Notes under the pieces: model-generated
Told to the model about the DNA's origin: nothing
The model's database searches: none
The model's input: the letters and a program-made list of their open reading frames with translations, nothing else
Translations under genes and position numbers: made by a program
Assembly: GCF_000737715.1 (NCBI RefSeq)
Contig: NZ_JPRN01000001.1
Coordinates: forward strand, 434,001 to 498,000
DNA: 64,000 bases
Direction: 5' to 3'
Source: Chryseobacterium sp. JM1
GTDB lineage: Bacteria > Bacteroidota > Bacteroidia > Flavobacteriales > Weeksellaceae
In this document: positions 31,876 through 40,703 of the stretch, in pieces
Layout of the letters: the number at the start of each line of letters is the position of its first letter
How positions within the stretch are numbered: position 1 is the stretch's first letter

Positions 31876-32781
31876 TTAAAAAGTAGCTTTTAATGTAACC
31901 TCTTTTTCAACCTTCAGATCCACATTTACCTTATTGTGCGAGAAATTCTTTATAAACTCAGAAGGTGTCTTCTCCGTATACTTTTTAAACATCCGGTTAA
32001 AATAGGTCACATTGTTAAATCCACAGCTGTAGCTGCATTCTGAAATAGTCTTATCCTGAGCCATCAGTAGGCAGGCTTTATTGATACGGTACCGGTTTAC
32101 AAATTCCGTAAAAGTGATCTGCGTCGCTTTTTTAAAAAAGTTGCAGAAAGCCGGCAGTGTAAGATTGGCTAGTTTGGCCACATCTTCGATATTGATTTCC
32201 TTATCATAATGATGTTCTACGTAGGTGAAGATATTTTCCAGTCTCGTTTTATTTTTTGAGATAATGGTGTACGGCATAATTTCCTTGTTCAAAAGATCAT
32301 AATCCTTACATTTTGAAAGTTCAAATAAAATCTCAAGCAGCAACAGATATCTTTTATAGCCTTCAGATTCCAGCATGAGTTTCAGTTTGGGAAGCATTAC
32401 CTTTTTGATTTTATGATGAAAGTGAATTCCGTATTTGGAAAGCTCCAGCAGATTTTTGATCGATCGGGCTTCCACTTCCTGCTGAGGAAACTGAAGAATT
32501 TCTTCCCTGAACTGAAGGACAATTTCTTCATGCGGATCCGTAGAATTTAATCCAAACCCTGAATGTGGAATATTGGAGCCTATCAACACCAGATCTCCAT
32601 TCGTATAATTGCTTTTGTGATAGCCCACGTGGCGGGTTCCGTTCCCGGAAATAACACATACCAGTTCAATTTCGGGATGGTAATGGTATTCCCACTTGAA
32701 CTCGCAGATGGGCGAATTGTTGTGCAGGGTGCGGAAGGAACTCTTTTCACTCGCAATAATTCTTTCAAAACTGACTTTCAT
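31876..32781 (-). CDS. AraC family transcriptional regulator
   Basis: 301 residues. N-terminal cupin-like sensing part (HNNSPICEFKWEYHYHPEIE, GDLVLIGSNIPHSG) and a C-terminal AraC double helix-turn-helix at about 185-285 (INIEDVAKLANLTLPAFCNF, TISECSYSCGFNNVTYFNRM and FKKYTEKTPSEF). Members with this layout sense sugars or their derivatives. It is divergent from the MFS-trehalase-TonB receptor operon, 114 bases away, and is inferred to control it. Confidence 0.92.
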   Translation of the reverse strand: MKVSFERIIASEKSSFRTLHNNSPICEFKWEYHYHPEIELVCVISGNGTRHVGYHKSNYTNGDLVLIGSNIPHSGFGLNSTDPHEEIVLQFREEILQFPQQEVEARSIKNLLELSKYGIHFHHKIKKVMLPKLKLMLESEGYKRYLLLLEILFELSKCKDYDLLNKEIMPYTIISKNKTRLENIFTYVEHHYDKEINIEDVAKLANLTLPAFCNFFKKATQITFTEFVNRYRINKACLLMAQDKTISECSYSCGFNNVTYFNRMFKKYTEKTPSEFIKNFSHNKVNVDLKVEKEVTLKATF

Positions 32782-32895
32782 CTGATTAATCGTATTTATT
32801 CAATAAAAATACTAATTATATTAATATAGTTCAAATATTGATTTATTGTGTTAAATTAATGTTAAGCGAAATGCTTCTATCTTAGCCGACAAGAA

Positions 32896-34134
32896 ATGAT
32901 CTCCATGAAAAATTTCAATATTAAAGCCGTACTGTTTTTGAACTATTTTGTTTTCGCGATTCTTTTGAATTCCGTGGGAACCGTTATTCTGCAGGTACAG
33001 CAAAACTTCGGAATCTCAAAATCTTCAGCCAGTGTTCTGGAAGGATTTAAAGATCTCCCGATTGCCATATGTTCATTTATTTTGGCGTCATTTCTGCCGA
33101 AAATAGGGATTAAAAATTCCATGCTTATTGCCCTTTTTCTGGTGAGCTGTATGTGTTTTGTGATGCCGTTTTCCAATGACTTCTGGTTTTTCAAACTGTT
33201 ATTTGCCATTGTGGGAATTTCATTTGCATTAATAAAAATCTCAGTTTTTACTTCTATTGGTCTTGTAACGGACACCGATAAAGAGCATTCAAGCTTTATG
33301 GGCTTTCTGGAAGGTTTCTTTATGATTGGTGTACTGGCGGGAAATGTTCTTTTCAGTCTGTTCATTGATGATCATAATCCGAAATCGACTCAGTGGCTGA
33401 ACGTATATTGGGTGTTGGGCGCCGTTTCTACCTTATCATTTTTGTTTTTATTCTTTTCAAAATTGAATGAAAGCGAGGCTAGGAGTGAGAAAACCGATTT
33501 GCTGGGAGATCTGAAAAACAGTATCAGCTTGTTCAGCTATAAAAAAGTATTGTTTTTTCTCCTGTGTGCTTTCCTGTTTGTACTGGTAGAACAGAGTTTC
33601 CAGACATGGACACCTACTTTTTATAAAGAAATTCTAAAACTTCCGACGTCGATGAGTATTCAGGCCGGAGCTGTTTTAGCCGGAGCTTTTGCACTGGGAA
33701 GATTTTTATCAGGCTTTTTCTCCAAGAAATTCAGCTGGATCTATGTGGTTTCCTTTTGCGTGATTGGTTTTGCGGTAAGTATTATTCTGGTTCTGCCATT
33801 AACGCACAATATTCAGATTGATAAAGGAACAGGTTGGTTTAATGCTCCGCTTGTCGTGTATTTATTTCCTTTGATGGGAGGTTTGTTGGCACCGATTTAT
33901 CCAAGTATCAATTCTGTGATCCTGGCATCCATTCCAAAATATTTACACAGTGCGATGGCCGGACTGATCGTGGTTTTTTCTGCCATCGGAGGAACGATAG
34001 GTTCTATGATCACCGGTTTTGTATTTCAGGAATTCAGCGGACAGCAGGCGTTTTATCTTTCGTTGATCCCGCTTTCATTGCTGATCATTTCGGCGATTTT
34101 CATGAATAAATTAAAAATAAATCCTAAGAAATAA
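32896..34134 (+). CDS. MFS transporter, probably sugar uptake
   Basis: 412 residues with 12 predicted membrane helices. The start could be this ATG or the one 9 bases on (MKNFNIKAV). Segments such as GFLEGFFMIGVLAGNVLFSL and ALGRFLSGFFSKKFSW are typical of Bacteroidota MFS sugar carriers related to FucP-like proteins. The trehalase gene begins 2 bases after its stop, so the substrate is plausibly trehalose or a trehalose-containing compound; this is inference from context. Confidence 0.85.
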   Translation: MISMKNFNIKAVLFLNYFVFAILLNSVGTVILQVQQNFGISKSSASVLEGFKDLPIAICSFILASFLPKIGIKNSMLIALFLVSCMCFVMPFSNDFWFFKLLFAIVGISFALIKISVFTSIGLVTDTDKEHSSFMGFLEGFFMIGVLAGNVLFSLFIDDHNPKSTQWLNVYWVLGAVSTLSFLFLFFSKLNESEARSEKTDLLGDLKNSISLFSYKKVLFFLLCAFLFVLVEQSFQTWTPTFYKEILKLPTSMSIQAGAVLAGAFALGRFLSGFFSKKFSWIYVVSFCVIGFAVSIILVLPLTHNIQIDKGTGWFNAPLVVYLFPLMGGLLAPIYPSINSVILASIPKYLHSAMAGLIVVFSAIGGTIGSMITGFVFQEFSGQQAFYLSLIPLSLLIISAIFMNKLKINPKK

Positions 34135-34136
34135 TA

Positions 34137-35615
34137 ATGAATAAACAGCTTTACATAAACGAAATCCAGACTCTTTTTGATGATGTACAGAGAGCAGAGA
34201 TCTTTGAAGACCAGAAGATGATGACTGATGCTGTTCCGATGTTTCCTGTTTCGGAGATCAATGCGGAATACGAAAAGAAAAAGGGAAGTCAGGGATTTGA
34301 TCTGAAAGATTTTGTGATGGCGAATTTTGATTTCCTGGGAGCGAAAATTTCTATCCACAGAGAAGATCAGTTGCCGATTGAACAGCATATTGAAAAACTT
34401 TGGGATGAACTGACGCGCACCGCTTATGAAGAGAAAGGAACCTTACTGAAACTTCCGAAGCCTTATATCGTACCGGGAGGGCGTTTCAATGAATTCTTTT
34501 ACTGGGACAGTTATTTCATTATGCTTGGGTTGCAGGTTTCGGGGAGAACGGAAATGATGGAGAACATTGTAGAAAACTGTTCTTATTTAATTCAGAATGT
34601 AGGATTTGTGCCGAATGCGAGCAGAACCCATTTCCTGAGCCGTTCACAGCCACCGTATTTTTCGCTGATGCTGGATCTTTTGTTTGAAACCAAAGGAGAT
34701 GAAAAAATATACACCCAATATCATGATACTTTAGAGAAGGAATATGCTTTCTGGATGAATGGGGAAGAATGGCTGGAGAATGATTCCAGTGTGAAAAGAG
34801 TGGTGAAAACGAAGAACGGAGATCTTCTAAACCGTTATTATGATGCAGAAAACGCACCCCGCCCTGAAAGCTATCTGATCGATATTGAAGACAGCGACAA
34901 TGCAGGCGAGGAATTTTACAGAAATATTAGAAGCGCCTGTGAATCCGGCTGGGATTTTTCCAGCAGGTGGTTTGCAGACGGAGAACATATACAGACAATA
35001 GAAACACTGAATATTGCAGAAGTAGATCTGAACAGCCTTCTATGGCATTTGGAGAAAACACTGGCCAAATCTTCAGCGCTTCTGAATCTGACAGAAAAAG
35101 AAAATTATTTTACTCAAAGAGCAGCAGGACGCAGACAGATGATCAACACTTACTTTTGGGATGAAAACACTGAATGTTATAAAGATTATCACTTAAAAAA
35201 ACACAAAAACACACCGTCTGAACATATTGCTGCTCTTTACCCATTATTTTTGGGACTGGCAGACGAGGCACAGGCTGAATCTGTTGCTCAGCATATTAAA
35301 GAGAAATTCCTTTATCAGGGAGGTCTTGTAACGACTACAAAGAAAACCGGCCAGCAGTGGGATCTTCCTAATGCATGGGCACCCTATCAGTGGTTAGGTT
35401 ACAAAGCAATGAAGAATTATGGTTTCGATGAACTGGCTGAGGAAATTAAAAATAACTGGTGTAAGAATGTGGAAAGGGTCTACAGCAACACCGGAAAATT
35501 AATGGAAAAATACAACGCGCTAGACACGGAAACCATTGCGGGAGGAGGAGAGTACCCGAATCAGGACGGATTCGGATGGACAAACGGGGTCTATCTCAAA
35601 TTAAAACAAAACTAA
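34137..35615 (+). CDS. treF: Trehalase (glycoside hydrolase family 37)
   Basis: Hydrolyses trehalose to two glucose. 492 residues with both family signatures: PGGRFNEFFYWDSYFIMLGL at about residues 106-125 and QWDLPNAWAPYQWLGYKAM near 400-418, and a glycine-rich GGGEYPNQDGFGWTNGV at the C-terminus. There is no signal peptide, so it acts in the cytoplasm, which fits import of intact disaccharide by the adjacent MFS protein. Twenty bases separate it from the TonB receptor gene. Assignment to the cytoplasmic (TreF-like) type rather than periplasmic TreA is by absence of a signal. Confidence 0.93.
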   Translation: MNKQLYINEIQTLFDDVQRAEIFEDQKMMTDAVPMFPVSEINAEYEKKKGSQGFDLKDFVMANFDFLGAKISIHREDQLPIEQHIEKLWDELTRTAYEEKGTLLKLPKPYIVPGGRFNEFFYWDSYFIMLGLQVSGRTEMMENIVENCSYLIQNVGFVPNASRTHFLSRSQPPYFSLMLDLLFETKGDEKIYTQYHDTLEKEYAFWMNGEEWLENDSSVKRVVKTKNGDLLNRYYDAENAPRPESYLIDIEDSDNAGEEFYRNIRSACESGWDFSSRWFADGEHIQTIETLNIAEVDLNSLLWHLEKTLAKSSALLNLTEKENYFTQRAAGRRQMINTYFWDENTECYKDYHLKKHKNTPSEHIAALYPLFLGLADEAQAESVAQHIKEKFLYQGGLVTTTKKTGQQWDLPNAWAPYQWLGYKAMKNYGFDELAEEIKNNWCKNVERVYSNTGKLMEKYNALDTETIAGGGEYPNQDGFGWTNGVYLKLKQN

Positions 35616-35635
35616 CTCTATAAAAATCATTTGCT

Positions 35636-38092
35636 ATGAAAAAAAGATCGATATTTTTAATGGCTGCCACCGCTACGCTGTACTTTAACAATGCGTATGC
35701 CCAGGAAACCTCTCAGGATTCCATCAAGACGTCATCCATAGACCAGATCGTTATTACCGGAAACTCCGGCCCGAAAAAGAAAATAGAATCAAGCACCGCC
35801 ATCTCTACGTTTACGGCCAAAGAGATTCAGAAGCAGAACCCTATCAGTGCAGCCGCTCTTTTACAGAGGGTTCCGGGATTTGCTGTGGAAACTTCCGGTG
35901 GTGAAGTGGGGAACAACCTTTTTGCAAGAGGGATTCCTTCTGCAGGAGCTTATGAATTCGTGCAGGTTCAGGAAGACGGACTTCCTGTGTTTGAAGACGG
36001 AGCACTTCAGTTTGCGAATGCGGATAATTTTTTCCGTGTAGATAATACGGTGAGCCGTCTGGAAGCACTGAGAGGAGGTTCAGGTTCTATTTATGCGAAC
36101 AATTCTCCCGGAGGATTGATCAACTTTATTTCCAAAGAAGGAAGTAATGATTTTAAAGGAACGGCTAAGCTTGAAACCAGTACTTACGGCCTGATGCGTA
36201 CAGACATGAATGTAGGCGGTGCTTTGGTGAAGGATAAATTATTCTTTAACGTCGGCGGCTTCTACAGAACAGATAACGGAATCAGAAAGACAGGTTTCAG
36301 AGCCAATAATGGTGGACAGATCAGAATGAATCTTAAATATGTCTTTGATAAAGGTTACGCTAAAGTCTATTACAAAAAACTGGACGACAGGAATACATTC
36401 TACCTTCCGATTCCATTATTACAGGACGGGGACAAACTTAAGGAATTCCCTGGTTTTGATGCCAACTACGGAACTTACAGTTACAGAGGCGTAAGTCAGC
36501 TTAATATTCCACAGGCCGGCGGCGGATTTTTTAAGAGAGATCTTGAAAACGGAATTCACCCGAAAGTAGATGTAGTAGGCGCAGAATTTAAATATGATCT
36601 TGGAAATAATTTCAGCGTTCTGAACAAGACGAGATATACCAATATCAATATGGAATATACGGGAATGTTCCCGGCAGGAGCTCCTAAGCTGGCTTCCGAT
36701 TATGCGACTAAACCTGCCGATCAGGGTGGTTTGGGAATGAGCAATTATCAGTATTCTCTGGTGAGCAATGGGGCTATTGTGAATCCTCAGTATATTCAGA
36801 AATTAGGATTCTGGGCGATTGATAAGCAGATGAATAATTTCGTGAATGATTTACAGTTCAATTACAAATTCGACAAAGGAAGTGTAACGGCAGGTTTCTA
36901 TAAATCAAACTGGAAATCTCATCAGTACTGGAACTGGAGCAATGTTTTAGCGACTGCTTCTGATAAACCGGAGCTTTTAAATTTGGTGAATCCGTCTATG
37001 AGTCCTTCGGCTACAGGATATTCTCAGACTTACAATGGGGTGAAAGATATGTCTTTTCTGATCAGAGATTCCCAGATCCAGGGAAGTCTTAATGATGCGT
37101 ATCTGAATTTTGATTATAATGTTACAGAGGACTTAAGCCTTAATGCAGGAATGCGTTACAGCCGTGATTATTATAAAGGATATGGAGTCAATACAACAAC
37201 TGCGAATCTGAATAATTCCGGTTTAACGACTGACGGAACCCACAGTTTTGCAACGACTACGGCAGATGATAATATGGCGGTGCTGGGTAATAAATATACC
37301 TACTGGACTTATGATATCAACAAAGTATCTTATACATTGGCCGCGAATTACAAGCTTAATAAAGGAAATGCAGTATACGCCCGTTTCTCTCACGGTTTCA
37401 GATCTCCAAATGAAGAAGCTTACTACAATAATATGTCAGATCTGAGCGCGATCAAAGCAGTTGATACCAATCAGCTTGAAGTAGGATATAAATATTATTC
37501 ACGTACTTTCGATATCGGGATCATTCCTTTCTATTCTACGCTTAAAAACCTTTCGTTTACTGATGTATTCTCAGACGGAACTTCAGAAAATAAATTCGCC
37601 AACACAACGAACTTCGGGGTAGAAATCGAAGGATACACAAGACTGTTCAACAATATCCTTGAAGTAACTTTCAACGGTACGATTCAAAATCCGAAATACA
37701 AAGACTTCGTAGGAAAAAATGCAGATGGAACTACTTTTGACTACGATGGAAACACGGTGAGAAGAATGCCTAAGTTCTATTTCAATATCTCTCCTGCAGT
37801 GAATATCACAAAAGAATGGAGAGCTTACGTAAGCATGAACTATTATGGAAAACGTTTCCAGAACGAAGGAAATACGGATGATAATGTTCTGCCTTCATTC
37901 ACTGAAGTGGGTGCCGGAATGTCTTATCAGTTAGGGAAAATACGTTTTGCAGTGGACGGAACGAATATCTTTAACACGATTGGCATCACAGAAGGAGATC
38001 CAAGATCCCAGACTGCAGCCGGAACGAATATCAGAATGGCTAGACCAATCATGGGCGCTGCTGCAAGAGCATCCATTACATTAGATTTTTAA
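35636..38092 (+). CDS. TonB-dependent outer-membrane receptor
   Basis: 818 residues. Signal peptide MKKRSIFLMAATATLYFNN-AYA; a TonB-box-like start (IDQIVITGN), the plug domain to about 190 (LLQRVPGFAVETSGGEVGNN, LEALRGGSGSIYANNSPGGL) and a 22-strand-type barrel ending in ASITLDF with the terminal Phe needed for barrel assembly. There is no SusD partner and no carboxypeptidase-like N-terminal domain, so it is not a SusC-type protein. As third gene of the trehalose operon it may bring the substrate across the outer membrane; an iron-siderophore role is the alternative. Confidence 0.92.
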   Translation: MKKRSIFLMAATATLYFNNAYAQETSQDSIKTSSIDQIVITGNSGPKKKIESSTAISTFTAKEIQKQNPISAAALLQRVPGFAVETSGGEVGNNLFARGIPSAGAYEFVQVQEDGLPVFEDGALQFANADNFFRVDNTVSRLEALRGGSGSIYANNSPGGLINFISKEGSNDFKGTAKLETSTYGLMRTDMNVGGALVKDKLFFNVGGFYRTDNGIRKTGFRANNGGQIRMNLKYVFDKGYAKVYYKKLDDRNTFYLPIPLLQDGDKLKEFPGFDANYGTYSYRGVSQLNIPQAGGGFFKRDLENGIHPKVDVVGAEFKYDLGNNFSVLNKTRYTNINMEYTGMFPAGAPKLASDYATKPADQGGLGMSNYQYSLVSNGAIVNPQYIQKLGFWAIDKQMNNFVNDLQFNYKFDKGSVTAGFYKSNWKSHQYWNWSNVLATASDKPELLNLVNPSMSPSATGYSQTYNGVKDMSFLIRDSQIQGSLNDAYLNFDYNVTEDLSLNAGMRYSRDYYKGYGVNTTTANLNNSGLTTDGTHSFATTTADDNMAVLGNKYTYWTYDINKVSYTLAANYKLNKGNAVYARFSHGFRSPNEEAYYNNMSDLSAIKAVDTNQLEVGYKYYSRTFDIGIIPFYSTLKNLSFTDVFSDGTSENKFANTTNFGVEIEGYTRLFNNILEVTFNGTIQNPKYKDFVGKNADGTTFDYDGNTVRRMPKFYFNISPAVNITKEWRAYVSMNYYGKRFQNEGNTDDNVLPSFTEVGAGMSYQLGKIRFAVDGTNIFNTIGITEGDPRSQTAAGTNIRMARPIMGAAARASITLDF

Positions 38093-38118
38093 ACTTATAT
38101 TTATTTTCTTCATAAAAA

Positions 38119-38147
38119 AACCGTCAGGATATTTTCTGGCGGTTTTG
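38119..38147 (+). terminator. Terminator of the trehalase operon
   Basis: AACCGTCAG / CTGGCGGTT stem (one G-U pair), 8-base loop, then TTTTGATTTTTT. Confidence 0.85.
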
Positions 38148-38159
38148 ATTTTTTTATGG

Positions 38160-38375
38160 GAAAGATCCAAGAGGCAAGAGCCAGGAATCAAGATTTTAAA
38201 TATCAGATATGAGACTGAGATTAGAAAATATCAATGGTGAATTTTGCTTTGCAAGTGAATGGTGAATTTTAGCAACTCATAAATTTCCATGATGCGGGTT
38301 TCGCGGCTCGAACTAGTAACTAGCAACTGTCAACCAGCAACCAAACCCTCCAACTTGAAAAGCTCGTATCTCAAA
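38160..38375. repeat. Modular dispersed repeat, copy 1
   Basis: Module order: A (GGCAAGAGCCAGGAATCAAG), B (ATGGTGAATTTTGCTTTGCA), C (GTTTCGCGGCTCGAAC, then AGCAACTGTCAACCAGCAAC) and D (CCCTCCAACTTGAAAAGCTC). Modules recur at 41795, 43654, 50890 and 52004. No gene. Confidence 0.7.
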
Positions 38376-38376
38376 T

Positions 38377-39015
38377 CTACTTAAAAAACGGATTATACTG
38401 CTTCTCAAACCCGATCGTCGTAGGATTTCCGTGGCCTGAGAACACCTGAGTTTCGTCGTCCAGAATAAACAATTTATGGGTGATACCGTCGATTAATTGT
38501 TCATAGTTTCCTTTGTAAAGATCGGTTCTTCCGATGCTGCCTTCGAAAAGAACATCGCCGGAGATCATGAATTTCTGGTTGTCGTTATGATAGACTACGC
38601 TTCCCGGAGAATGTCCCGGAACGTGGTAGATTTTAAATTGTTCTCCATCCAGTTCAAGCACATCGCCTTCATTGACGTAAGTGATATCTACTTTTACAGG
38701 ATCTAACGTGAATCCGAATCTCATTCCGCTGGCCTGAAGCATATCCAGTACATCCTGATCTTCCTGATGCATATGGACAGGAACTTTGAAGGTGTCAAAA
38801 GCCCATTGAAGCCCTAAAACATGGTCAATATGAGCATGGGTCAGAAGAATCTTTTCGATCTTCAGTCCGTTTTCAGAAATGAAGCTTTCTATTGCTTTGG
38901 TTTCCTGCTCATTCATATTCCCCGGATCTATCAGCCAGGCATTTTTATTTTCGTTGTAAACGATATAGGTGTTTTCACTGGCAAAATTGACTACGAAGCC
39001 CTGAATCTGAAGCAT
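38377..39015 (-). CDS. Metallo-beta-lactamase-fold hydrolase (glyoxalase II type)
   Basis: 212 residues with the zinc motif LLTHAHIDHVLG at about residues 58-69, VPGHSPGSVVYH for the second histidine, and ISGDVLFEGSIGRTDL with the bridging aspartate, plus a C-terminal FSGHGNPT. This is the compact GloB-like hydrolase common in bacteria; the substrate could be a glutathione-like or other thioester. No glutathione pathway genes are near. A TATTTTTG box lies upstream. Confidence 0.88.
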   Translation of the reverse strand: MLQIQGFVVNFASENTYIVYNENKNAWLIDPGNMNEQETKAIESFISENGLKIEKILLTHAHIDHVLGLQWAFDTFKVPVHMHQEDQDVLDMLQASGMRFGFTLDPVKVDITYVNEGDVLELDGEQFKIYHVPGHSPGSVVYHNDNQKFMISGDVLFEGSIGRTDLYKGNYEQLIDGITHKLFILDDETQVFSGHGNPTTIGFEKQYNPFFK

Positions 39016-39033
39016 AACTGATTTTTTTTATTT

Positions 39034-39041
39034 CAAAAATA
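39034..39041 (-). promoter_or_regulatory. -7 box of the metallo-hydrolase gene
   Basis: TATTTTTG on the minus strand, 18 bases upstream of the ATG; exact TAnnTTTG match. Confidence 0.55.
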
Positions 39042-39085
39042 CGATATTATTAAGAAAATCCCGATTTTTCGTTATCTTCGTCATA

Positions 39086-40300
39086 ATGAAAACTTTGCGC
39101 ATACTTTTACTCTCTTTGGGCGGACTGGTTTTTGGTCAGAATATCCAGAGCATCCAGCTTTTTAATCCGCAGACGAACGATGAAACACCTGTTATCAAGT
39201 TCGGTGAACAACTGGTTTTAAGCTTTGACGACCTTACCAATGCCAGCGAGATCTACAGATACACGATCAAACATTACGACAGAAACTGGAATGATGACAA
39301 TCTGTTTTTTACAGAAATTGCCAATGGAAGTTTAAACGGGCTTCTGGATCAGTTCCAATATTCTTTCAATACGTTGCAGCCTTATACCCATTATAAGCTA
39401 ACATTCCCGAATGATAAAATACAGCCGAAGATCTCAGGAAATTTTGAGCTGATTGTTTTTAAAGATTCAGCAGACAAACCTCTTTTCAAAAGACGTTTTT
39501 ATCTGGTGGAAGATGCGGCAACTATCGCTTTGAATATCTCAAGAATTGCAGATGCCAAAAATCCCAATGTGAACCAAAGGGTAGAAGTAAAAGCAACTTC
39601 AAAAGGAGGAGACCTTTCTTCTAATGTCAATTCAATGACCTTGAATGTGATGCAGAATAACAACCCGAATGTGGTCGTTAATAGTCTGAAACCAAGTGCA
39701 ACCTTAGGAAACCAGCTGCTTTTTCAGCAAATGAATTTAACATTCCCCGGCAATAATGAATTCTATTATTTCGATAACAAGAATATGAATATGGCTGCAG
39801 ATATGGTGAGAGCTACGGAATTGAAAGACGGGATCAATCAGACGTATCTGCATCCGGTATGGGCTTTCCCTCTGAATTATCAATATCAGCCTGACGTAAA
39901 CGGAGCATGGTATTACAGAAGAAATGATTTGGGACTGGAAAGAAATGCAGAAAGAGAAGGAGATTATTCCTGGGTGTATTTTTCTCTTGATTCCGATCCT
40001 GTGGATAAAGAAATTTATGTACTGGGAGGTTTTAATAATTTTAAACCAAGCAAAGAAAACCAGATGCAGTACGATGCAGCCAATAAAAAATATGTAGCCA
40101 GAATATTTCTGAAACAGGGTTTTTACAACTATATCCTCGCCACAAAAGAAAGCAACGGATCATTAAACTTCGGGGAGGTGAATGGTAATTTCTGGCAGAC
40201 AGAAAACCTGTATCAGGCATTTTTATATTATGCTCCTTTCGGACGTAATTATGACGGATTGATGGGGTATGGCGAATTCAGAACTCCGATTGGAAAATAA
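39086..40300 (+). CDS. Type IX secretion system plug protein (DUF5103 family)
   Basis: 404 residues with signal peptide MKTLRILLLSLGGLVFGQ. The N-terminal domain (IQSIQLFNPQTNDETPVIKF, LSFDDL, YTIKHYDRNWNDDN) matches the DUF5103 family; a member of this family was seen blocking the periplasmic side of the SprA translocon in the Flavobacterium structure. A second domain follows at about 290-400 (SVYFSLD-like strands, VLGGFNNFKP). It is probably periplasmic and non-essential. A weak TATCTTCG box is at 39073-39080. Its presence with the sorting domain protein at 19792 shows that the host has type IX secretion. Confidence 0.85.
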   Translation: MKTLRILLLSLGGLVFGQNIQSIQLFNPQTNDETPVIKFGEQLVLSFDDLTNASEIYRYTIKHYDRNWNDDNLFFTEIANGSLNGLLDQFQYSFNTLQPYTHYKLTFPNDKIQPKISGNFELIVFKDSADKPLFKRRFYLVEDAATIALNISRIADAKNPNVNQRVEVKATSKGGDLSSNVNSMTLNVMQNNNPNVVVNSLKPSATLGNQLLFQQMNLTFPGNNEFYYFDNKNMNMAADMVRATELKDGINQTYLHPVWAFPLNYQYQPDVNGAWYYRRNDLGLERNAEREGDYSWVYFSLDSDPVDKEIYVLGGFNNFKPSKENQMQYDAANKKYVARIFLKQGFYNYILATKESNGSLNFGEVNGNFWQTENLYQAFLYYAPFGRNYDGLMGYGEFRTPIGK

Positions 40301-40328
40301 ATTTTGCATTCAATTTTAAAAATAGTAG

Positions 40329-40357
40329 GAGACATTCATTTGGGATGTCTCTTTTTT
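40329..40357 (+). terminator. Terminator after the plug protein gene
   Basis: GAGACAT / ATGTCTC stem with a 9-base loop and six T. Confidence 0.85.
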
Positions 40358-40394
40358 ATTGTACAGATGATTTTAGATACTATTTGTTTTCTTT

Positions 40395-40665
40395 TTTAAC
40401 CACAGATTTCACAGATGTACACAGATGATTGTGTTTATTTGTGCAGATCATTTGTGGCATTCGTGTTTAAATATTAATCACCGTTCAAAATTCTTTGAAT
40501 TTTTTAACTTATGCGTACTTCTTAAACATTATCTATTCAACTTAAAAAACTGAAGTGTTCAAAAACTTTTGTGCCTTTTGTGGTTTAAATAATATTTTTT
40601 TTAATCACAGATGATTGTGTTTATTTGTGCAGATTATTTGTGGCATTTGTGTTTAAAATCCAGTC
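40395..40665. repeat. Dispersed CAGAT-type repeat, two direct copies
   Basis: ACAGATGATTGTGTTTATTTG, GTGCAGAT and TTTGTGGCATTNGTGTTTAAA occur at 40422-40472 and again at 40607-40657 with few changes. The stretch 40301-40703 has no gene beyond these repeats and two terminators. Confidence 0.7.
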
Positions 40666-40667
40666 AA

Positions 40668-40696
40668 TAAAAAAAGGAACTGTATAAAACAGCTCC
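40668..40696 (-). terminator. Terminator of the ferrochelatase gene
   Basis: On the minus strand GGAGCTG / CAGTTCC stem with a 7-base loop and a long T-run. Confidence 0.85.
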
Positions 40697-40703
40697 TTAT
40701 ATT

